This document shows, in pieces, positions 17,038 to 26,694 of a stretch of 64,000 bases of DNA. The notes below the pieces were generated by a model. That model was not told the origin of the DNA, made no database searches, and worked only from the letters and a program-made list of their open reading frames with translations. The position numbers and the translations under genes are program-made. The stretch comes from Candidatus Limosilactobacillus merdigallinarum (GTDB taxonomy: Bacteria; Bacillota; Bacilli; Lactobacillales; Lactobacillaceae). Location of the stretch: NCBI GenBank assembly GCA_019114515.1, contig DXFH01000027.1:41759-105758 (forward strand). The letters are read 5' to 3'. Within the stretch, counting starts at the first letter, position 1. Each line of letters starts with the position of its first letter.

Positions 17038-18873
17038 TTACTTATCGTCAATCTCCTCATCGGTCTTCAACACCGCCATAAAAGCAGCTTGAGGGATGTC
17101 GACTTTTCCGACAGCTTTCATCCGTTTCTTACCACGCTTTTGCTTTTCCAGCAGCTTAGCACGCCGATCCGGGTCACCGGTGTGAATCCGGGCAGTAACA
17201 TCCTTCCGGTAAGCCTTGATATTAGTCCGCGCAATAATCTTCGAACCAATGGCTGCTTGAATTGGAATTTCAAAGTTTTGCCGTGGGATAATCTCCTTTA
17301 ACTTGCTGGCAATCTCCCGACCCCGTTCAGCCGCAAAATCCTTGTGGGTAATGAAGCTCAAGGCATCCACCTTGTCGCCATTCAGCAGGATATCAATCTT
17401 CACCAGTTCAGAAGCACGATAATCATCCAGCTCATAGTCTAGTGATGCATAACCACGGGTACTCGATTTCAATTTGTCAAAGAAGTCATAGATAATTTCG
17501 GCCAATGGGATGTGATAAATGACATCCACACGGGTATCACTTAAGTATTCCATCGTGTCGAACTGGCCCCGCTTGCGCTGACACAATTCCATTACCGGGC
17601 CAACGTAATCATTCGGCACCATAATTGATGCCTTAACATACGGTTCTTTGATATCCTTGATTTCGGAGGCGTCCGGCATGTCTGCGGGGTTCTCCACTTC
17701 CTTCATAGAGCCGTCATGCAAGTCAACATGGTAAGTAACTGAAGGCGCCGTCGTAATCAAGTCTAAGTCAAACTCCCGTTCCAGGCGTTCCTGAACCACA
17801 TCCATATGCAGCATTCCTAAGAATCCGCAACGGAAACCAAAGCCCAATGCCTGTGACGATTCCGGTTCAAAGGTCAAAGCGGCATCGTTTAATTGCAATT
17901 TCTCTAACGCGTCACGCAAATCATTGAATTTAGCGTTATCAGTTGGGTAAAGACCAGCGTAGACCATTGGCTGCATCTTCCGGTAGCCCTTCAGTGGTTC
18001 TGCCGTCGGATGGTCAGCGCTCGTTACCGTATCACCGACCTGCGTATCTTTAATATCCTTAATAGCCGCCGTAATGTAACCAACATCACCGGCCATTAGT
18101 AGATCACGCGCCAATGGCTTTGGTGAATTAATACCGACTTCAGCGACTTCATATTCAGTACCACCGTTCATCAACTTGATGCGGTCACCCTTTTTAACGG
18201 TGCCCTCAAAGACCCGGACACTTAATACCACACCACGATAATCATCGTACTTGGAATCAAAAATCAATGCCTTTAATGGGGCCGTTAAATCGCCGGTCGG
18301 TGCCGGCACATCCTTGACAATCTTTTCTAAGACTTCCGGCACGCCTTTCCCCGTTTTGGCACTAATGTCAACGGCCTCATCAGTGTCCAAACCGATTTCA
18401 TCTTCAATCTGTTTCTTCGTCCCTTCAGGATCCGCTGAAGGTAAGTCGATTTTATTGATAACCGGTAAAATCGACAAGTCATTATCCAGTGCCAGATAGA
18501 CATTGGCTAATGTTTGTGCCTCGACCCCTTGAGTAGCATCCACTACCAGGATGGCCCCTTCACAGGCCGCCAGTGAACGTGATACTTCATAAGAGAAGTC
18601 CACATGTCCTGGCGTATCAATTAAGTGGAAAATGTAGTCTTCCCCGTTTTTAGCGTGATAGGTTAAGGCCACCGCGTTTAGTTTAATGGTAATGCCACGT
18701 TCACGTTCCAGAGGCATGTCATCAAGCACTTGGTCCTTCATCTCACGTTTAGAAATTGAATCAGTTAATTCCAAAATGCGGTCGGCCAAAGTAGACTTCC
18801 CATGGTCAATGTGAGCCACAATGGAGAAGTTACGGATATGCTTCTGCCGTTCTTTTAATTTATCTAGATCCAT
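17038..18873 (-). CDS. lepA: elongation factor 4 (ribosomal back-translocase)
   Basis: The 611-residue translational GTPase remobilises stalled ribosomes. G1 AHIDHGKST, switch [11 protein letters not shown]4 NKIDLP and the LepA-specific C-terminal domain ending in the basic segment [10 protein letters not shown] are present, at full length. ATG 18873 follows a TATAAT promoter closely. It lies downstream of dnaJ but behind that gene's terminator, so it is probably transcribed alone. Confidence 0.97.
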   Translation of the reverse strand: MDLDKLKERQKHIRNFSIVAHIDHGKSTLADRILELTDSISKREMKDQVLDDMPLERERGITIKLNAVALTYHAKNGEDYIFHLIDTPGHVDFSYEVSRSLAACEGAILVVDATQGVEAQTLANVYLALDNDLSILPVINKIDLPSADPEGTKKQIEDEIGLDTDEAVDISAKTGKGVPEVLEKIVKDVPAPTGDLTAPLKALIFDSKYDDYRGVVLSVRVFEGTVKKGDRIKLMNGGTEYEVAEVGINSPKPLARDLLMAGDVGYITAAIKDIKDTQVGDTVTSADHPTAEPLKGYRKMQPMVYAGLYPTDNAKFNDLRDALEKLQLNDAALTFEPESSQALGFGFRCGFLGMLHMDVVQERLEREFDLDLITTAPSVTYHVDLHDGSMKEVENPADMPDASEIKDIKEPYVKASIMVPNDYVGPVMELCQRKRGQFDTMEYLSDTRVDVIYHIPLAEIIYDFFDKLKSSTRGYASLDYELDDYRASELVKIDILLNGDKVDALSFITHKDFAAERGREIASKLKEIIPRQNFEIPIQAAIGSKIIARTNIKAYRKDVTARIHTGDPDRRAKLLEKQKRGKKRMKAVGKVDIPQAAFMAVLKTDEEIDDK

Positions 18874-18909
18874 AAATTTATTACTCGCTTTCGCTGCATT
18901 CTACTTTTC

Positions 18910-18917
18910 ATTATAAC
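18910..18917 (-). promoter_or_regulatory. promoter of lepA
   Basis: Extended -10 TGT-TATAAT (TATAAT at 18910-18915), about 37 nt before the lepA start; a weak TGACGG lies 17 bases upstream as -35. Confidence 0.6.
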
Positions 18918-18945
18918 AAGTTGCAGGCCCTTCCGTCAGCACCAC

Positions 18946-18996
18946 GACAAAAAGGGCGTGGCATGAGGACAATCAGACCCCCGTCACGCTCTTTTA
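18946..18996 (-). terminator. dnaJ terminator
   Basis: AAAAGAGCGTG and CACGCCCTTTT form an 11-position stem with one mismatch around a long loop, followed by T-rich sequence. Confidence 0.6.
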
Positions 18997-19007
18997 GCTT
19001 GCTTTGC

Positions 19008-20165
19008 TTAATTCTTATTATCGTCAAAGGCATCCTTTAGTTTATCAAAGAAGCCGTTTTTAACACCCTTTACGTCTTCACCAGATGCAGCCGCGAAAGC
19101 CATCATTGCTTCCTTCTGCTTCTTGTTCAAACTAGTTGGGGTTTTAACGTGAATACGAACATGTTCATCACCATTGCCCTTGCCGTTCAGCCGCGGTACA
19201 CCTTTGCCACGTAAACGGAAATTGGTCTCCGATTGCGTACCAGCAGGAACCTTCAAGTCAACGTCGCCATGAACAGTCTGTACCTTGATCTTATCGCCTA
19301 AAGCGGCTTGTGAGAAGCTGATGTCTTGGTCAACATAAATGGTCGTCCCATCACGCTTAAAGACGCGGCTTGGTGTGACGTGGAATAACAGGTAAAGGTC
19401 ACCATAAGGGCCACCGTTCTTACCAGCTTCACCTTGGCCTTGCAGACGCATTTGCTGACCATCATCAACCCCGGCAGGCACCTTAACCTTCAAAGCATGA
19501 CGCTCTTGGACATGGCCACTGCCGCCACAGTTGGCACAACGATCTTCCGGCTTGATTTCCTTACCCGTACCATTACAGTTAGGACAAGTTTCTTGCGACT
19601 GCATCATGCCCATCATTGTCCGCCGCTGACGAACGACAAAGCCACGGCCGCCACATTCATGACAAGTTTGCGCAGATCTACCAGGACGTAAACCACTGCC
19701 GTGACAAACATTACATTCTGCTTCCCGGTTATATTTGATCTCGGTTTCCTTGCCATTAATTGCTTCCATGAACTTTAACGTCATGGTGTATTGCAAATCA
19801 CGACCCTGCTGTGGCGCAGTCGGATCACGGCGTGCACGGCCACCACCGAAGATATCGCCAAAGATGTCGCCAAAGTCGCTGAAACCAGCTTGACTAAATC
19901 CTTGATTAGCACCAAAGCCGCCAAAGCCTTGTCCAGCACCAGCATTCGGACCAGCAGAACCAAATTGGTCATACTGAGCCCTTTTTTGCTTATCAGACAA
20001 AACTTCATGTGCTTCGTTAATCTTCTTAAATTTTTCTTCGGCACCAGGAGCGTGGTTAACATCTGGATGGTACTTTGCCGCTAATTTACGGTAAGCATGA
20101 TTAATCTCGTCTTCCGAAGCATCCTTGCTAACCCCGAGAATGTCGTAATAATTTTCTTCAGCCAT
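19008..20165 (-). CDS. dnaJ: chaperone DnaJ
   Basis: The 385-residue co-chaperone stimulates DnaK ATPase and binds clients. The J domain (1-70) has HPD in AKYHPDV; a Gly/Phe-rich linker follows; the zinc-finger region has all four CxxCxGxG repeats ([32 protein letters not shown]); then the client-binding C-terminal domains. Length is normal for a type I DnaJ. Unlike a simple hrcA-grpE-dnaK-dnaJ operon, a strong promoter and a structured spacer separate it from dnaK, so it is likely expressed partly independently. Confidence 0.97.
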   Translation of the reverse strand: MAEENYYDILGVSKDASEDEINHAYRKLAAKYHPDVNHAPGAEEKFKKINEAHEVLSDKQKRAQYDQFGSAGPNAGAGQGFGGFGANQGFSQAGFSDFGDIFGDIFGGGRARRDPTAPQQGRDLQYTMTLKFMEAINGKETEIKYNREAECNVCHGSGLRPGRSAQTCHECGGRGFVVRQRRTMMGMMQSQETCPNCNGTGKEIKPEDRCANCGGSGHVQERHALKVKVPAGVDDGQQMRLQGQGEAGKNGGPYGDLYLLFHVTPSRVFKRDGTTIYVDQDISFSQAALGDKIKVQTVHGDVDLKVPAGTQSETNFRLRGKGVPRLNGKGNGDEHVRIHVKTPTSLNKKQKEAMMAFAAASGEDVKGVKNGFFDKLKDAFDDNKN

Positions 20166-20196
20166 TTACATCCCTCATCTAGAAAATCTAAATCAC

Positions 20197-20224
20197 AGTA
20201 TAGCATGCTGCTTTTAGTACGCAA
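20197..20224 (-). promoter_or_regulatory. internal promoter of dnaJ
   Basis: -35 TTGCGT (20219-20224), 16-base spacer, extended -10 TGC-TATACT (TATACT at 20197-20202), about 30 nt before the dnaJ start. No CIRCE arms are seen at it. Confidence 0.7.
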
Positions 20225-20253
20225 ATATAAGCAACTGTACCTAGTGATGTCCT

Positions 20254-20359
20254 AACGCAAAGAGGTCGCCAGTTTTCGGTTTCCCGGATGCTAGCGGCCA
20301 TTTTGCGTTCTGTGATGATAATCACCATTTGGATTAAGTCATTAGGACCTAATCACAGA
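20254..20359 (-). other. two stacked hairpins in the dnaK-dnaJ spacer
   Basis: After dnaK the minus strand first forms a hairpin closed by TCTGTGAT and ATCACAGA (20309-20359), then, sharing its edge, a second closed by AACGCAAA and TTTGCGTT (20254-20309) with an inner GGCCGC/GCGACC pairing and a CGG-GAAA-CCG tetraloop. Neither ends in a T tract. They may protect the 3' end of dnaK mRNA or act as an inefficient terminator. Confidence 0.6.
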
Positions 20360-20373
20360 CCGATTATCAAACA

Positions 20374-22257
20374 TTATTTCTTGTCGTCAGGGTTAACTTC
20401 TTCAAAATCGCCGTCAACAGTGCTGCCATTGCCGCCGTTGTTGGAGTTGTTGTTACCACCATTGTTGGTTGGTCCAGCTTGTGGGCCGTCTTGAGCGCCA
20501 CCCTGCTGCTGGTTACCTTGAGCCTGTTGGTAAAGCTTTACGGTCAAGTCTTGGACAATCTTGTTCAATGCATCCTTCTTGGACTTCATTTCTTCAAGGT
20601 TGTTGTCATCCTTAGCTTTTTGCAAAGCCTTCTTGGCGTCTTCAGCCTTCTTGATTTCGTCGTCAGAAACCTTGCCCTTGAGTTCCTTCAACGTCTTATC
20701 AGTCTGGAAGAGCAGCTGATCAGTTTCGTTACGCAGGTCAGCTTCTTCCTTCTTCTTCTTGTCGGCGTCGGCGTGCTCTTCGGCATCCTTCTTCATCCGT
20801 TCAATTTCTTCGTCCGACAGACCTGAAGAAGACTTGATAGTAATGTTTTGCTTCTTGTGGGTACCTTGATCTTCGGCAGAAACATTAACAATCCCGTTCT
20901 TGTCGATATCGAAGGTAACCTTAATCTGCGGAACACCACGTGGTGCAGGTGGAATGTCCGTCAGTTGGAAGTTGCCAAGCGTCTTGTCATCGGCTGCCAT
21001 TGGCCGTTCACCTTGCAGAACATGAATATCTACGGCTGGCTGGTTATCAGCAGCAGTGGAGAAGATTTGACTCTTGGAGGTTGGGATGGTCGTGTTACGA
21101 TCAATCAACTTCGTGAAGACACCACCCATGGTTTCAATACCAAGTGACAGTGGCGTAACATCCAGCAAAACAACATCCTTAACATCACCGGTCAGAACAC
21201 CACCTTGAATAGCGGCACCTAAAGCAACGGCTTCGTCAGGGTTAATGGAGTGGTTAGGTTCCTTACCAGTCAATTCCTTAACCATTTCCTGAACGGCTGG
21301 AATACGAGTAGAACCACCATTTAAGATAACTTCATCAATGTCGGAGAACTGTAAGCCAGCATCCTTCATCGCATTCAGTACTGGTTGCTTCGTTTTTTCA
21401 ACCAAGTCATTGGTCATTTGGTTGAAGTGTGCACGAGTAAGGGTTTGTTCCAAGTGCAATGGACCATTTTCACCAGATGAGATGAATGGCAGACTGATTT
21501 GTGTTTCTTGAACACCAGAAAGGTCCTTCTTAGCCTTTTCAGCGGCATCCTTCAAACGTTGCAGGGCCATCTTGTCTTGTGACAGGTCAACGCCATGTTC
21601 CTGCTTGAAGCCGTCAATCAGCCAGTCCATAATCTTCTGGTCGAAGTCATCCCCACCTAAGTGAGTATCACCGTTAGTTGACAGTACTTGGAAGACACCA
21701 TCACCTAATTGCAGGATGGAAACGTCAAAGGTCCCACCACCAAGGTCGTAAACCAGGATCTTTTCATCCTTGTTCTTCTTGTCCAGACCATAAGCCAATG
21801 AAGAAGCAGTAGGTTCGTTGATAATCCGCTTGACATCTAAGCCAGCGATCTTACCAGCATCCTTAGTAGCTTGCCGCTGGGCATCGTTAAAGTAAGCTGG
21901 CACCGTGATAACAGCCTTATCAACTGTATCACCAATGTAGTCTTCAGCATACTTCTTGATGTATTGCAGGATCATAGCGGAGATTTCTTGTGGTGTATAT
22001 TTCTTACCTTCGATATCTACCGTGTAGCCTGCTTCGCCCATGTGTGACTTGATTGAAGTAATCGTGTTAGGGTTAGTGATTGCTTGCCGCTTGGCAACTT
22101 CACCAACCTGAGTTTCACCATTCTTAAAGGAAACAACAGATGGAGTCGTCCGGCCACCTTCAGGGTTGGTGATGATCTTTGGTTGGTCACCTTCCATGAC
22201 AGCGACAGCGGAGTTGGTAGTCCCTAAGTCAATTCCGATAATCTTGTTACTTGCCAT
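20374..22257 (-). CDS. dnaK: chaperone DnaK (Hsp70)
   Basis: The 627-residue ATP-dependent chaperone starts with the diagnostic [11 protein letters not shown] phosphate loop, has the second phosphate motif [10 protein letters not shown] and a full substrate-binding domain with the linker [13 protein letters not shown]. The C-terminus is a Gly/Asn/Gln-rich tail ending EEVNPDDKK, a variant of the usual acidic end. It belongs to the hrcA-grpE-dnaK operon under CIRCE control and is followed by the hairpins that separate it from dnaJ. Confidence 0.98.
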   Translation of the reverse strand: MASNKIIGIDLGTTNSAVAVMEGDQPKIITNPEGGRTTPSVVSFKNGETQVGEVAKRQAITNPNTITSIKSHMGEAGYTVDIEGKKYTPQEISAMILQYIKKYAEDYIGDTVDKAVITVPAYFNDAQRQATKDAGKIAGLDVKRIINEPTASSLAYGLDKKNKDEKILVYDLGGGTFDVSILQLGDGVFQVLSTNGDTHLGGDDFDQKIMDWLIDGFKQEHGVDLSQDKMALQRLKDAAEKAKKDLSGVQETQISLPFISSGENGPLHLEQTLTRAHFNQMTNDLVEKTKQPVLNAMKDAGLQFSDIDEVILNGGSTRIPAVQEMVKELTGKEPNHSINPDEAVALGAAIQGGVLTGDVKDVVLLDVTPLSLGIETMGGVFTKLIDRNTTIPTSKSQIFSTAADNQPAVDIHVLQGERPMAADDKTLGNFQLTDIPPAPRGVPQIKVTFDIDKNGIVNVSAEDQGTHKKQNITIKSSSGLSDEEIERMKKDAEEHADADKKKKEEADLRNETDQLLFQTDKTLKELKGKVSDDEIKKAEDAKKALQKAKDDNNLEEMKSKKDALNKIVQDLTVKLYQQAQGNQQQGGAQDGPQAGPTNNGGNNNSNNGGNGSTVDGDFEEVNPDDKK

Positions 22258-22291
22258 TGTGATATCCCTTCTTTATCAATTGATTTCAAAT

Positions 22292-22879
22292 TTATTGTGC
22301 AACGACGACCATTGCTGGACGCAGTACCCGGTCCTTCATCTGATAACCGGCTTGCAGTACCTTCACTACGGTATCTTTCTTTTGATCACCACTAGCAGCA
22401 ACTGTCTGCACCGCTTGTTGCGTGGTCGGATCAAACGGCTTGTTCAAAGCCTCAATCTCCGTAATGGAGTGTTCTTTTAAAGCATGCTCCAGGTGGTCAT
22501 GCACCATTTGAATACCCTTTTTCAGCTGAGCGCCATTTTCGTCAGTAACTTCAATGGCTAATGCCCGCTTCAAGTTATCCAAAACTGGCAGGATGCTGGT
22601 TGCTAAATCTTGACCATCATACTTGGCCAGTTGGGCACGCTCCTTATTGAAACGTTTGGTCATGTTTTGAATTTCGGCTTCAGCGCGCAGATATTGGTTA
22701 TCCTTATCATCGAGCTGCTTCTTTAAATCAGCAATTTGCTTTTGCAGCTCCTTTACTTGGTCGGCACTGGATTTTACGTCCGTTTTCTTTGTGTCCACCT
22801 TTTTGGCAGCTTTTTCATCTGTCTTTGCTGCACTCGACTTGACTTGACTAGCGCTTTTTGCCGTATCTGTCTTTGCCAT
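22292..22879 (-). CDS. grpE: nucleotide exchange factor GrpE
   Basis: The 195-residue protein releases ADP from DnaK. A long Lys/Ala/Ser-rich, low-complexity N-terminus (first 45 residues) leads into the coiled-coil (ELQKQIADLKKQLDDKD), then the conserved QNMTKRFNKER and the C-terminal beta domain ending GYQMKDRVLRPAMVVVAQ. It starts 10 nt after hrcA stops and precedes dnaK by 34 nt, the standard operon order. Confidence 0.96.
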   Translation of the reverse strand: MAKTDTAKSASQVKSSAAKTDEKAAKKVDTKKTDVKSSADQVKELQKQIADLKKQLDDKDNQYLRAEAEIQNMTKRFNKERAQLAKYDGQDLATSILPVLDNLKRALAIEVTDENGAQLKKGIQMVHDHLEHALKEHSITEIEALNKPFDPTTQQAVQTVAASGDQKKDTVVKVLQAGYQMKDRVLRPAMVVVAQ

Positions 22880-22889
22880 TCAATCCCTC

Positions 22890-23939
22890 CTATGAACCAT
22901 AGTAATGATGATAGTAATCTAGCAGTCGCTTTCCGAGTTCCCGCCTAAAGGCTTCAACGATCCCAATCGTACGTGAATATGGCATTGCGGTCGGTCCTAA
23001 TACGGCGATAATTCCTTCACCGTATTGATCAACATCATACTTGGCGGTAATTAACGAGTAATTATCAAGCAAGTCGCTGTTGGCAATTTCATGCCCAATC
23101 TTCACGCTGATTCCCTTATCGATGGCATCTGAATTAATGATCGATGACAGACGATCCTTTGCATCCAGGAGCTCATACAGTGCCTTGATCTCATCTGGCT
23201 GCTGGCTGCTTGAAAGTCCAAGGAGATTCAAACGGCCACCAACAAAGAAGTGTTCACGTTCTGCTTTAGTAAGAACGCTGTCAAAAATATTTAAGAAACC
23301 TTCTGGACTCTGCATGTAATTTGTCAACTGCACGGGAATGTCAGTCTGCAAACGCTGGACAACCTCAACCAGTGTCTTACCTGCTAACTGGTCATTCACC
23401 ACTCTGACAACCGCTTCTAAAGACTCCGGATCCATTTCGCGCGGAATCGTAAAACTTTCATTAGCAACTTCGCCACTATCAGTAACCAAAATGGCAATTA
23501 CCTTATGATTACCCAGCGGGACTAAACGAAAGCCGCTCAAACGCGCATCCTTCTGCTCTGGCTTAAGTGTAAATGCGGTGTACGAAGTCAGTTTGGATAA
23601 GATATCAGCTGATCGCGAAACGATTTCATCCAGTTCATGGAAATTAGTCCCCAATGAATTCTGGATAACTATTAGATCGTTCTCCGATACACTGTTAGGA
23701 TCCAGTAAGTGGTCAACATAATAACGGTAGCCATTCTTAGATGGCACCCGTCCCGATGAAGAATGCTCCTTCTTCACCAAGCCTTGGTGCTCAAGAACCG
23801 CCATTTCGTTACGAATGGTCGCGGAAGAAACCTTCATTGGCAACTTACCGGTTAAATGTTTGGATCCCACCGGTTGACCAGTAGCAGTGTACTGCCGTAC
23901 AATCGCCTGCAGAATTGCTTCTTGTCGTTTGGTTAGCAT
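22890..23939 (-). CDS. hrcA: heat-inducible transcription repressor HrcA
   Basis: The 349-residue repressor has an N-terminal winged helix (about residues 1-75, including VSSATIRNEM and the recognition segment), followed by a GAF-like dimer domain. It binds CIRCE elements, and one lies directly upstream, giving autoregulation of hrcA-grpE-dnaK. The start at 23939 has an AGGAAGTG ribosome site. In this family HrcA needs GroEL to fold, so it senses chaperone titration. Confidence 0.97.
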   Translation of the reverse strand: MLTKRQEAILQAIVRQYTATGQPVGSKHLTGKLPMKVSSATIRNEMAVLEHQGLVKKEHSSSGRVPSKNGYRYYVDHLLDPNSVSENDLIVIQNSLGTNFHELDEIVSRSADILSKLTSYTAFTLKPEQKDARLSGFRLVPLGNHKVIAILVTDSGEVANESFTIPREMDPESLEAVVRVVNDQLAGKTLVEVVQRLQTDIPVQLTNYMQSPEGFLNIFDSVLTKAEREHFFVGGRLNLLGLSSSQQPDEIKALYELLDAKDRLSSIINSDAIDKGISVKIGHEIANSDLLDNYSLITAKYDVDQYGEGIIAVLGPTAMPYSRTIGIVEAFRRELGKRLLDYYHHYYGS

Positions 23940-23955
23940 TTTTGATCACTTCCTT

Positions 23956-23982
23956 TTAGCACTCTTCATGTTCAAGTGCTAA
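23956..23982 (-). promoter_or_regulatory. CIRCE operator of hrcA-grpE-dnaK
   Basis: Arms TTAGCACTC and AAGTGCTAA (read on +) separated by exactly nine bases; the consensus right arm is GAGTGCTAA, so only one base deviates. It lies between the -10 element and the hrcA ribosome site. Confidence 0.92.
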
Positions 23983-23992
23983 ATACATTACT

Positions 23993-24021
23993 AATATAAC
24001 AACCATCATGTTTAAAGTCAA
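23993..24021 (-). promoter_or_regulatory. promoter of hrcA-grpE-dnaK
   Basis: -35 TTGACT (24016-24021), 17-base spacer, -10 TATATT (23993-23998), directly upstream of CIRCE. Confidence 0.85.
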
Positions 24022-24050
24022 TAAAAGTCAAAGATTTCGGAGATTATTTT

Positions 24051-24422
24051 ATGTCGGAAGAAAAACACCGCTATGTTAAGCCGCAAAATGTCCACGAGGC
24101 AATGGTTTTAATCCAACGCCTCTTCAATGAATACCGCAATGCTCCCCTCACTCAGGAGTTATTGTCCTACCACCTTAATCTCGTTAAACGGTTGCAAACC
24201 GATATTTTACAAGCCGCGAAAGATGAAGGGGATATGCACCAGTTAGCTGACCTTCAATCGATGACCGCGATTATGCAATCATGGTCACCCATCCGTTTAG
24301 CTAACCGCCCTTTTCCTGGCAAGATACGGCATTTTAAACTGGATACAGGATCAACACAGCATTTTAAACGCAGAGTACATAAAATGAGTGGTAATCATAA
24401 CCACCGTGCTAGCCGTCATTAA
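24051..24422 (+). CDS. small basic protein of unknown function
   Basis: I do not recognise this 123-residue protein. Its first 75 residues look helical (VHEAMVLIQRLFNEYRN, LLSYHLNLVKRLQTDILQAAKDEGD), and the C-terminal 40 residues are very basic and His-rich (GKIRHFKLD, HFKRRVHK, ending HNHRASRH), as in nucleic-acid-binding or metal-binding tails. ATG 24051 has a CGGAGAT ribosome site. It is divergent from hrcA, with its start only 29 nt from the hrcA -35 region, so the two promoters overlap. A long 17-bp bidirectional terminator follows. Confidence 0.65.
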   Translation: MSEEKHRYVKPQNVHEAMVLIQRLFNEYRNAPLTQELLSYHLNLVKRLQTDILQAAKDEGDMHQLADLQSMTAIMQSWSPIRLANRPFPGKIRHFKLDTGSTQHFKRRVHKMSGNHNHRASRH

Positions 24423-24429
24423 GCAACAA

Positions 24430-24470
24430 AACGCCTTAATTAACTGACAAAAACAGTTAATTAAGGCGTT
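24430..24470. terminator. bidirectional terminator before the SGNH hydrolase gene end
   Basis: A perfect 17-bp stem (AACGCCTTAATTAACTG and its complement) with a seven-base loop, T-rich on the + side (ATTTTT) and TTTTGTTG on the - side. It ends the pdh-lplA-SGNH transcript and the + strand gene. Confidence 0.88.
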
Positions 24471-24505
24471 ATTTTTACCACTAATTTGGCAATCACATTG
24501 GTCTA

Positions 24506-25621
24506 TTAGTTCTTCAAGCAAGCCTGGACCCGTGGCCACAAAGCATTAGCCACGCAGGCACCACCACGCGGACTTAAATGCATTCCATCACCAAAATCCA
24601 TTTCTTCTTTTAAAGCATTATGAGCCGGATTAGCAACTAATGGTGCTGAGTCAACGACGAAATCACTGTTTGCCAGCCACCGGTTCAAAGCAATACGCGC
24701 CTGATTAATCTCCTCTTCAACTGGTGTCATCGCATCGTTAAATAAACGAATCGGTGCAATGGTCGTTGAAAGCGTCGGTCCCATTTGCAACAATTTTTTG
24801 AATCCTTGATAAAGAGTACCCAAATCGTGATTCTGTGCCTTTGCTTGTTTGCTGTAAGCCGGCAGCAAAAGGTCATTGCTGCCAATTAGGGCTATTCGCA
24901 GGTCTGGATGAAATGATTCGCTTTGCAAACGATTCAGCAAGGATTCACCGTAAGTCGCGAATAACGGTTCATCCTGGGGCGCGTCATATAAGAGACGGTT
25001 GCCGGAAATACCAGTATTAACAGCAACAACTTGCTCCGGATAATCATTGACTAACCGTGAAAAAAGTTCTTGTGCCACCATGCCAGTTTCAATCAACGAA
25101 TCACCTGTTAATTCTAGATAGGCTGGCTGGGCATCCGTCAACACATTCACGCCATCCAAACACAGCCAGCCATGACGAGCATGCCAGTTATCAGATAATA
25201 ACGGCCGGCAATTAGCTCTCCTAGCAATTGCCGCGTTCACCCACTGAGTCGCATAGGTGCAAACAAAATCAGCATAGCTCTGTGGCCGTTTAGCAATCAT
25301 CTCGACATAGAATGGTTGACCAGCTGTGAGCGGAAATTCAATCGAATCCGAAGTTAACAAGTGAGACCCCTGCGGCAAACTTAATGACCAAGATCCCTGA
25401 AAGGTTGCTCCAATGGCATTTTCCATCTGGGGATTGTCAGCCACTGCCACCCGGTCAAAATGAAGGTCTTGTCTTCCATAGCGGTTGCTAAAGAGCAGCT
25501 GACACCGTTTGCCGCTTAAAAATGAGGTTAATTTAACGATTTGGTGCAACTGTGCGTATTTAAAAGGTAAGGAGAAGAAATCATGAGTGGCCTGCAGATA
25601 GGATAATCGATAATTCATCAT
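24506..25621 (-). CDS. SGNH/GDSL-family hydrolase
   Basis: The 371-residue protein has an N-terminal beta-rich domain (about 1-165) and a C-terminal SGNH esterase domain. Visible are block I LTGDSLIE (nucleophile Ser near 175), the Gly block NTGISGNRLLYD, the Asn block IGSNDLLLP and the catalytic dyad DGMHLSPRG near the C-terminus. It resembles the GDSL lipase/acylhydrolase proteins with an extra N-terminal domain found in lactobacilli. No signal peptide is present. The start at 25621 has GAGGAGGAGA. It follows lplA by 23 nt at the end of the pdh operon, which is unexplained; the substrate is unknown. Confidence 0.85.
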   Translation of the reverse strand: MMNYRLSYLQATHDFFSLPFKYAQLHQIVKLTSFLSGKRCQLLFSNRYGRQDLHFDRVAVADNPQMENAIGATFQGSWSLSLPQGSHLLTSDSIEFPLTAGQPFYVEMIAKRPQSYADFVCTYATQWVNAAIARRANCRPLLSDNWHARHGWLCLDGVNVLTDAQPAYLELTGDSLIETGMVAQELFSRLVNDYPEQVVAVNTGISGNRLLYDAPQDEPLFATYGESLLNRLQSESFHPDLRIALIGSNDLLLPAYSKQAKAQNHDLGTLYQGFKKLLQMGPTLSTTIAPIRLFNDAMTPVEEEINQARIALNRWLANSDFVVDSAPLVANPAHNALKEEMDFGDGMHLSPRGGACVANALWPRVQACLKN

Positions 25622-25644
25622 GATTCTCCTCCTCATTAAAATGC

Positions 25645-26664
25645 TTATTGTTCACGTGCTAGCAGTGCAATAACATCATCCTTTGGAATACCGACAAAGT
25701 ATTTGTTCAAGTCAAGTGTCTCCAGCACCTTTGCAATTGCTTCAGGGGTGTAAGTAATACCCTTAAGTGAGTCCTCAACATCACTAACATCACCAGTGCC
25801 AAAGAAGTCACCATAAATCTTCAGGTTAGCAACTTTGCCATTCTGCACTAAGAAACGTGCATCGATCGTACCAGCATCAAAGTGTTGCCGCTTCTTGACG
25901 GTAAATTCTGGCGACTTACCGTATACCCAATCCCAGTTCTTATAGAGATCATTTTCAATCTTATCAATAGCTGCATTGTCTGCATCCGTTAAATGATATT
26001 CGTTAACCTGTGCATCGTGAATGTTGTTGACATGATAGATCTTCTTGATAATCTCATCGCGGAATTGTTCAGTAGTCAGGTTTTGATATTCTGGCTTCAG
26101 ATATGGCTTAAGGTTCGTCACCCGCGACCTTACTGACTTAATTCCCTTGGACTTGATCTTATCTTCTGGCACATGTAAAGCATCCGCAACCATGTCCGTA
26201 TTTACGTCATACATCAACGTGCCATGAGAGAACGTCTTGCCGTTCCGTGTATACATGGCATTGCCTGAGAACTTTTTGCCATCAATTACGATGTCATTAC
26301 GGCCGGTAACTTCGGCCCCAGTAGCACCCATTTCGTGTAAAGCGTCTACAACAGGTTGAACCAAATCTTTGAAATTGCCAAAGCGCACTTCATCAGCAGG
26401 CACAACGAAGCTAAAACATAAGTTGCCCATGTCTTGGAACATTGCACCCCCGCCAGACAAACGCCGGGTAATGGTAATGCCATGTTCCTTACAAAAGTCC
26501 GCATTGATCTCTTCCAAAGTATTCTGGTTGCGACCAACGATGATGCAATTATCTTCAATATAGAAAAGCATGAATGGCGGTGTCATCTGACCGCTGTTCA
26601 TCAAATACTGTTCGGTAGCAAGGTTGCGCCGAATGTCATGCGACTGCATCGCTAAATATTTCAT
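25645..26664 (-). CDS. lplA: lipoate-protein ligase
   Basis: The 339-residue ligase attaches lipoate to the E2 lipoyl lysines. The N-terminal catalytic domain includes RRLSGGGAMFQDMGNL (lipoyl-AMP binding) and the lysine loop KKFSGNAMYTRNGKTFSHG; the C-terminal accessory domain follows. It is encoded directly after pdhD, providing the cofactor-attachment step for PdhC. ATG 26664 is preferred over an upstream in-frame GTG because AAGAAGGA precedes it. No lipoate synthesis genes are seen, so scavenging is likely. Confidence 0.95.
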   Translation of the reverse strand: MKYLAMQSHDIRRNLATEQYLMNSGQMTPPFMLFYIEDNCIIVGRNQNTLEEINADFCKEHGITITRRLSGGGAMFQDMGNLCFSFVVPADEVRFGNFKDLVQPVVDALHEMGATGAEVTGRNDIVIDGKKFSGNAMYTRNGKTFSHGTLMYDVNTDMVADALHVPEDKIKSKGIKSVRSRVTNLKPYLKPEYQNLTTEQFRDEIIKKIYHVNNIHDAQVNEYHLTDADNAAIDKIENDLYKNWDWVYGKSPEFTVKKRQHFDAGTIDARFLVQNGKVANLKIYGDFFGTGDVSDVEDSLKGITYTPEAIAKVLETLDLNKYFVGIPKDDVIALLAREQ

Positions 26665-26694
26665 TAATGTCCTTCTTTCCACACAATCAATTCA

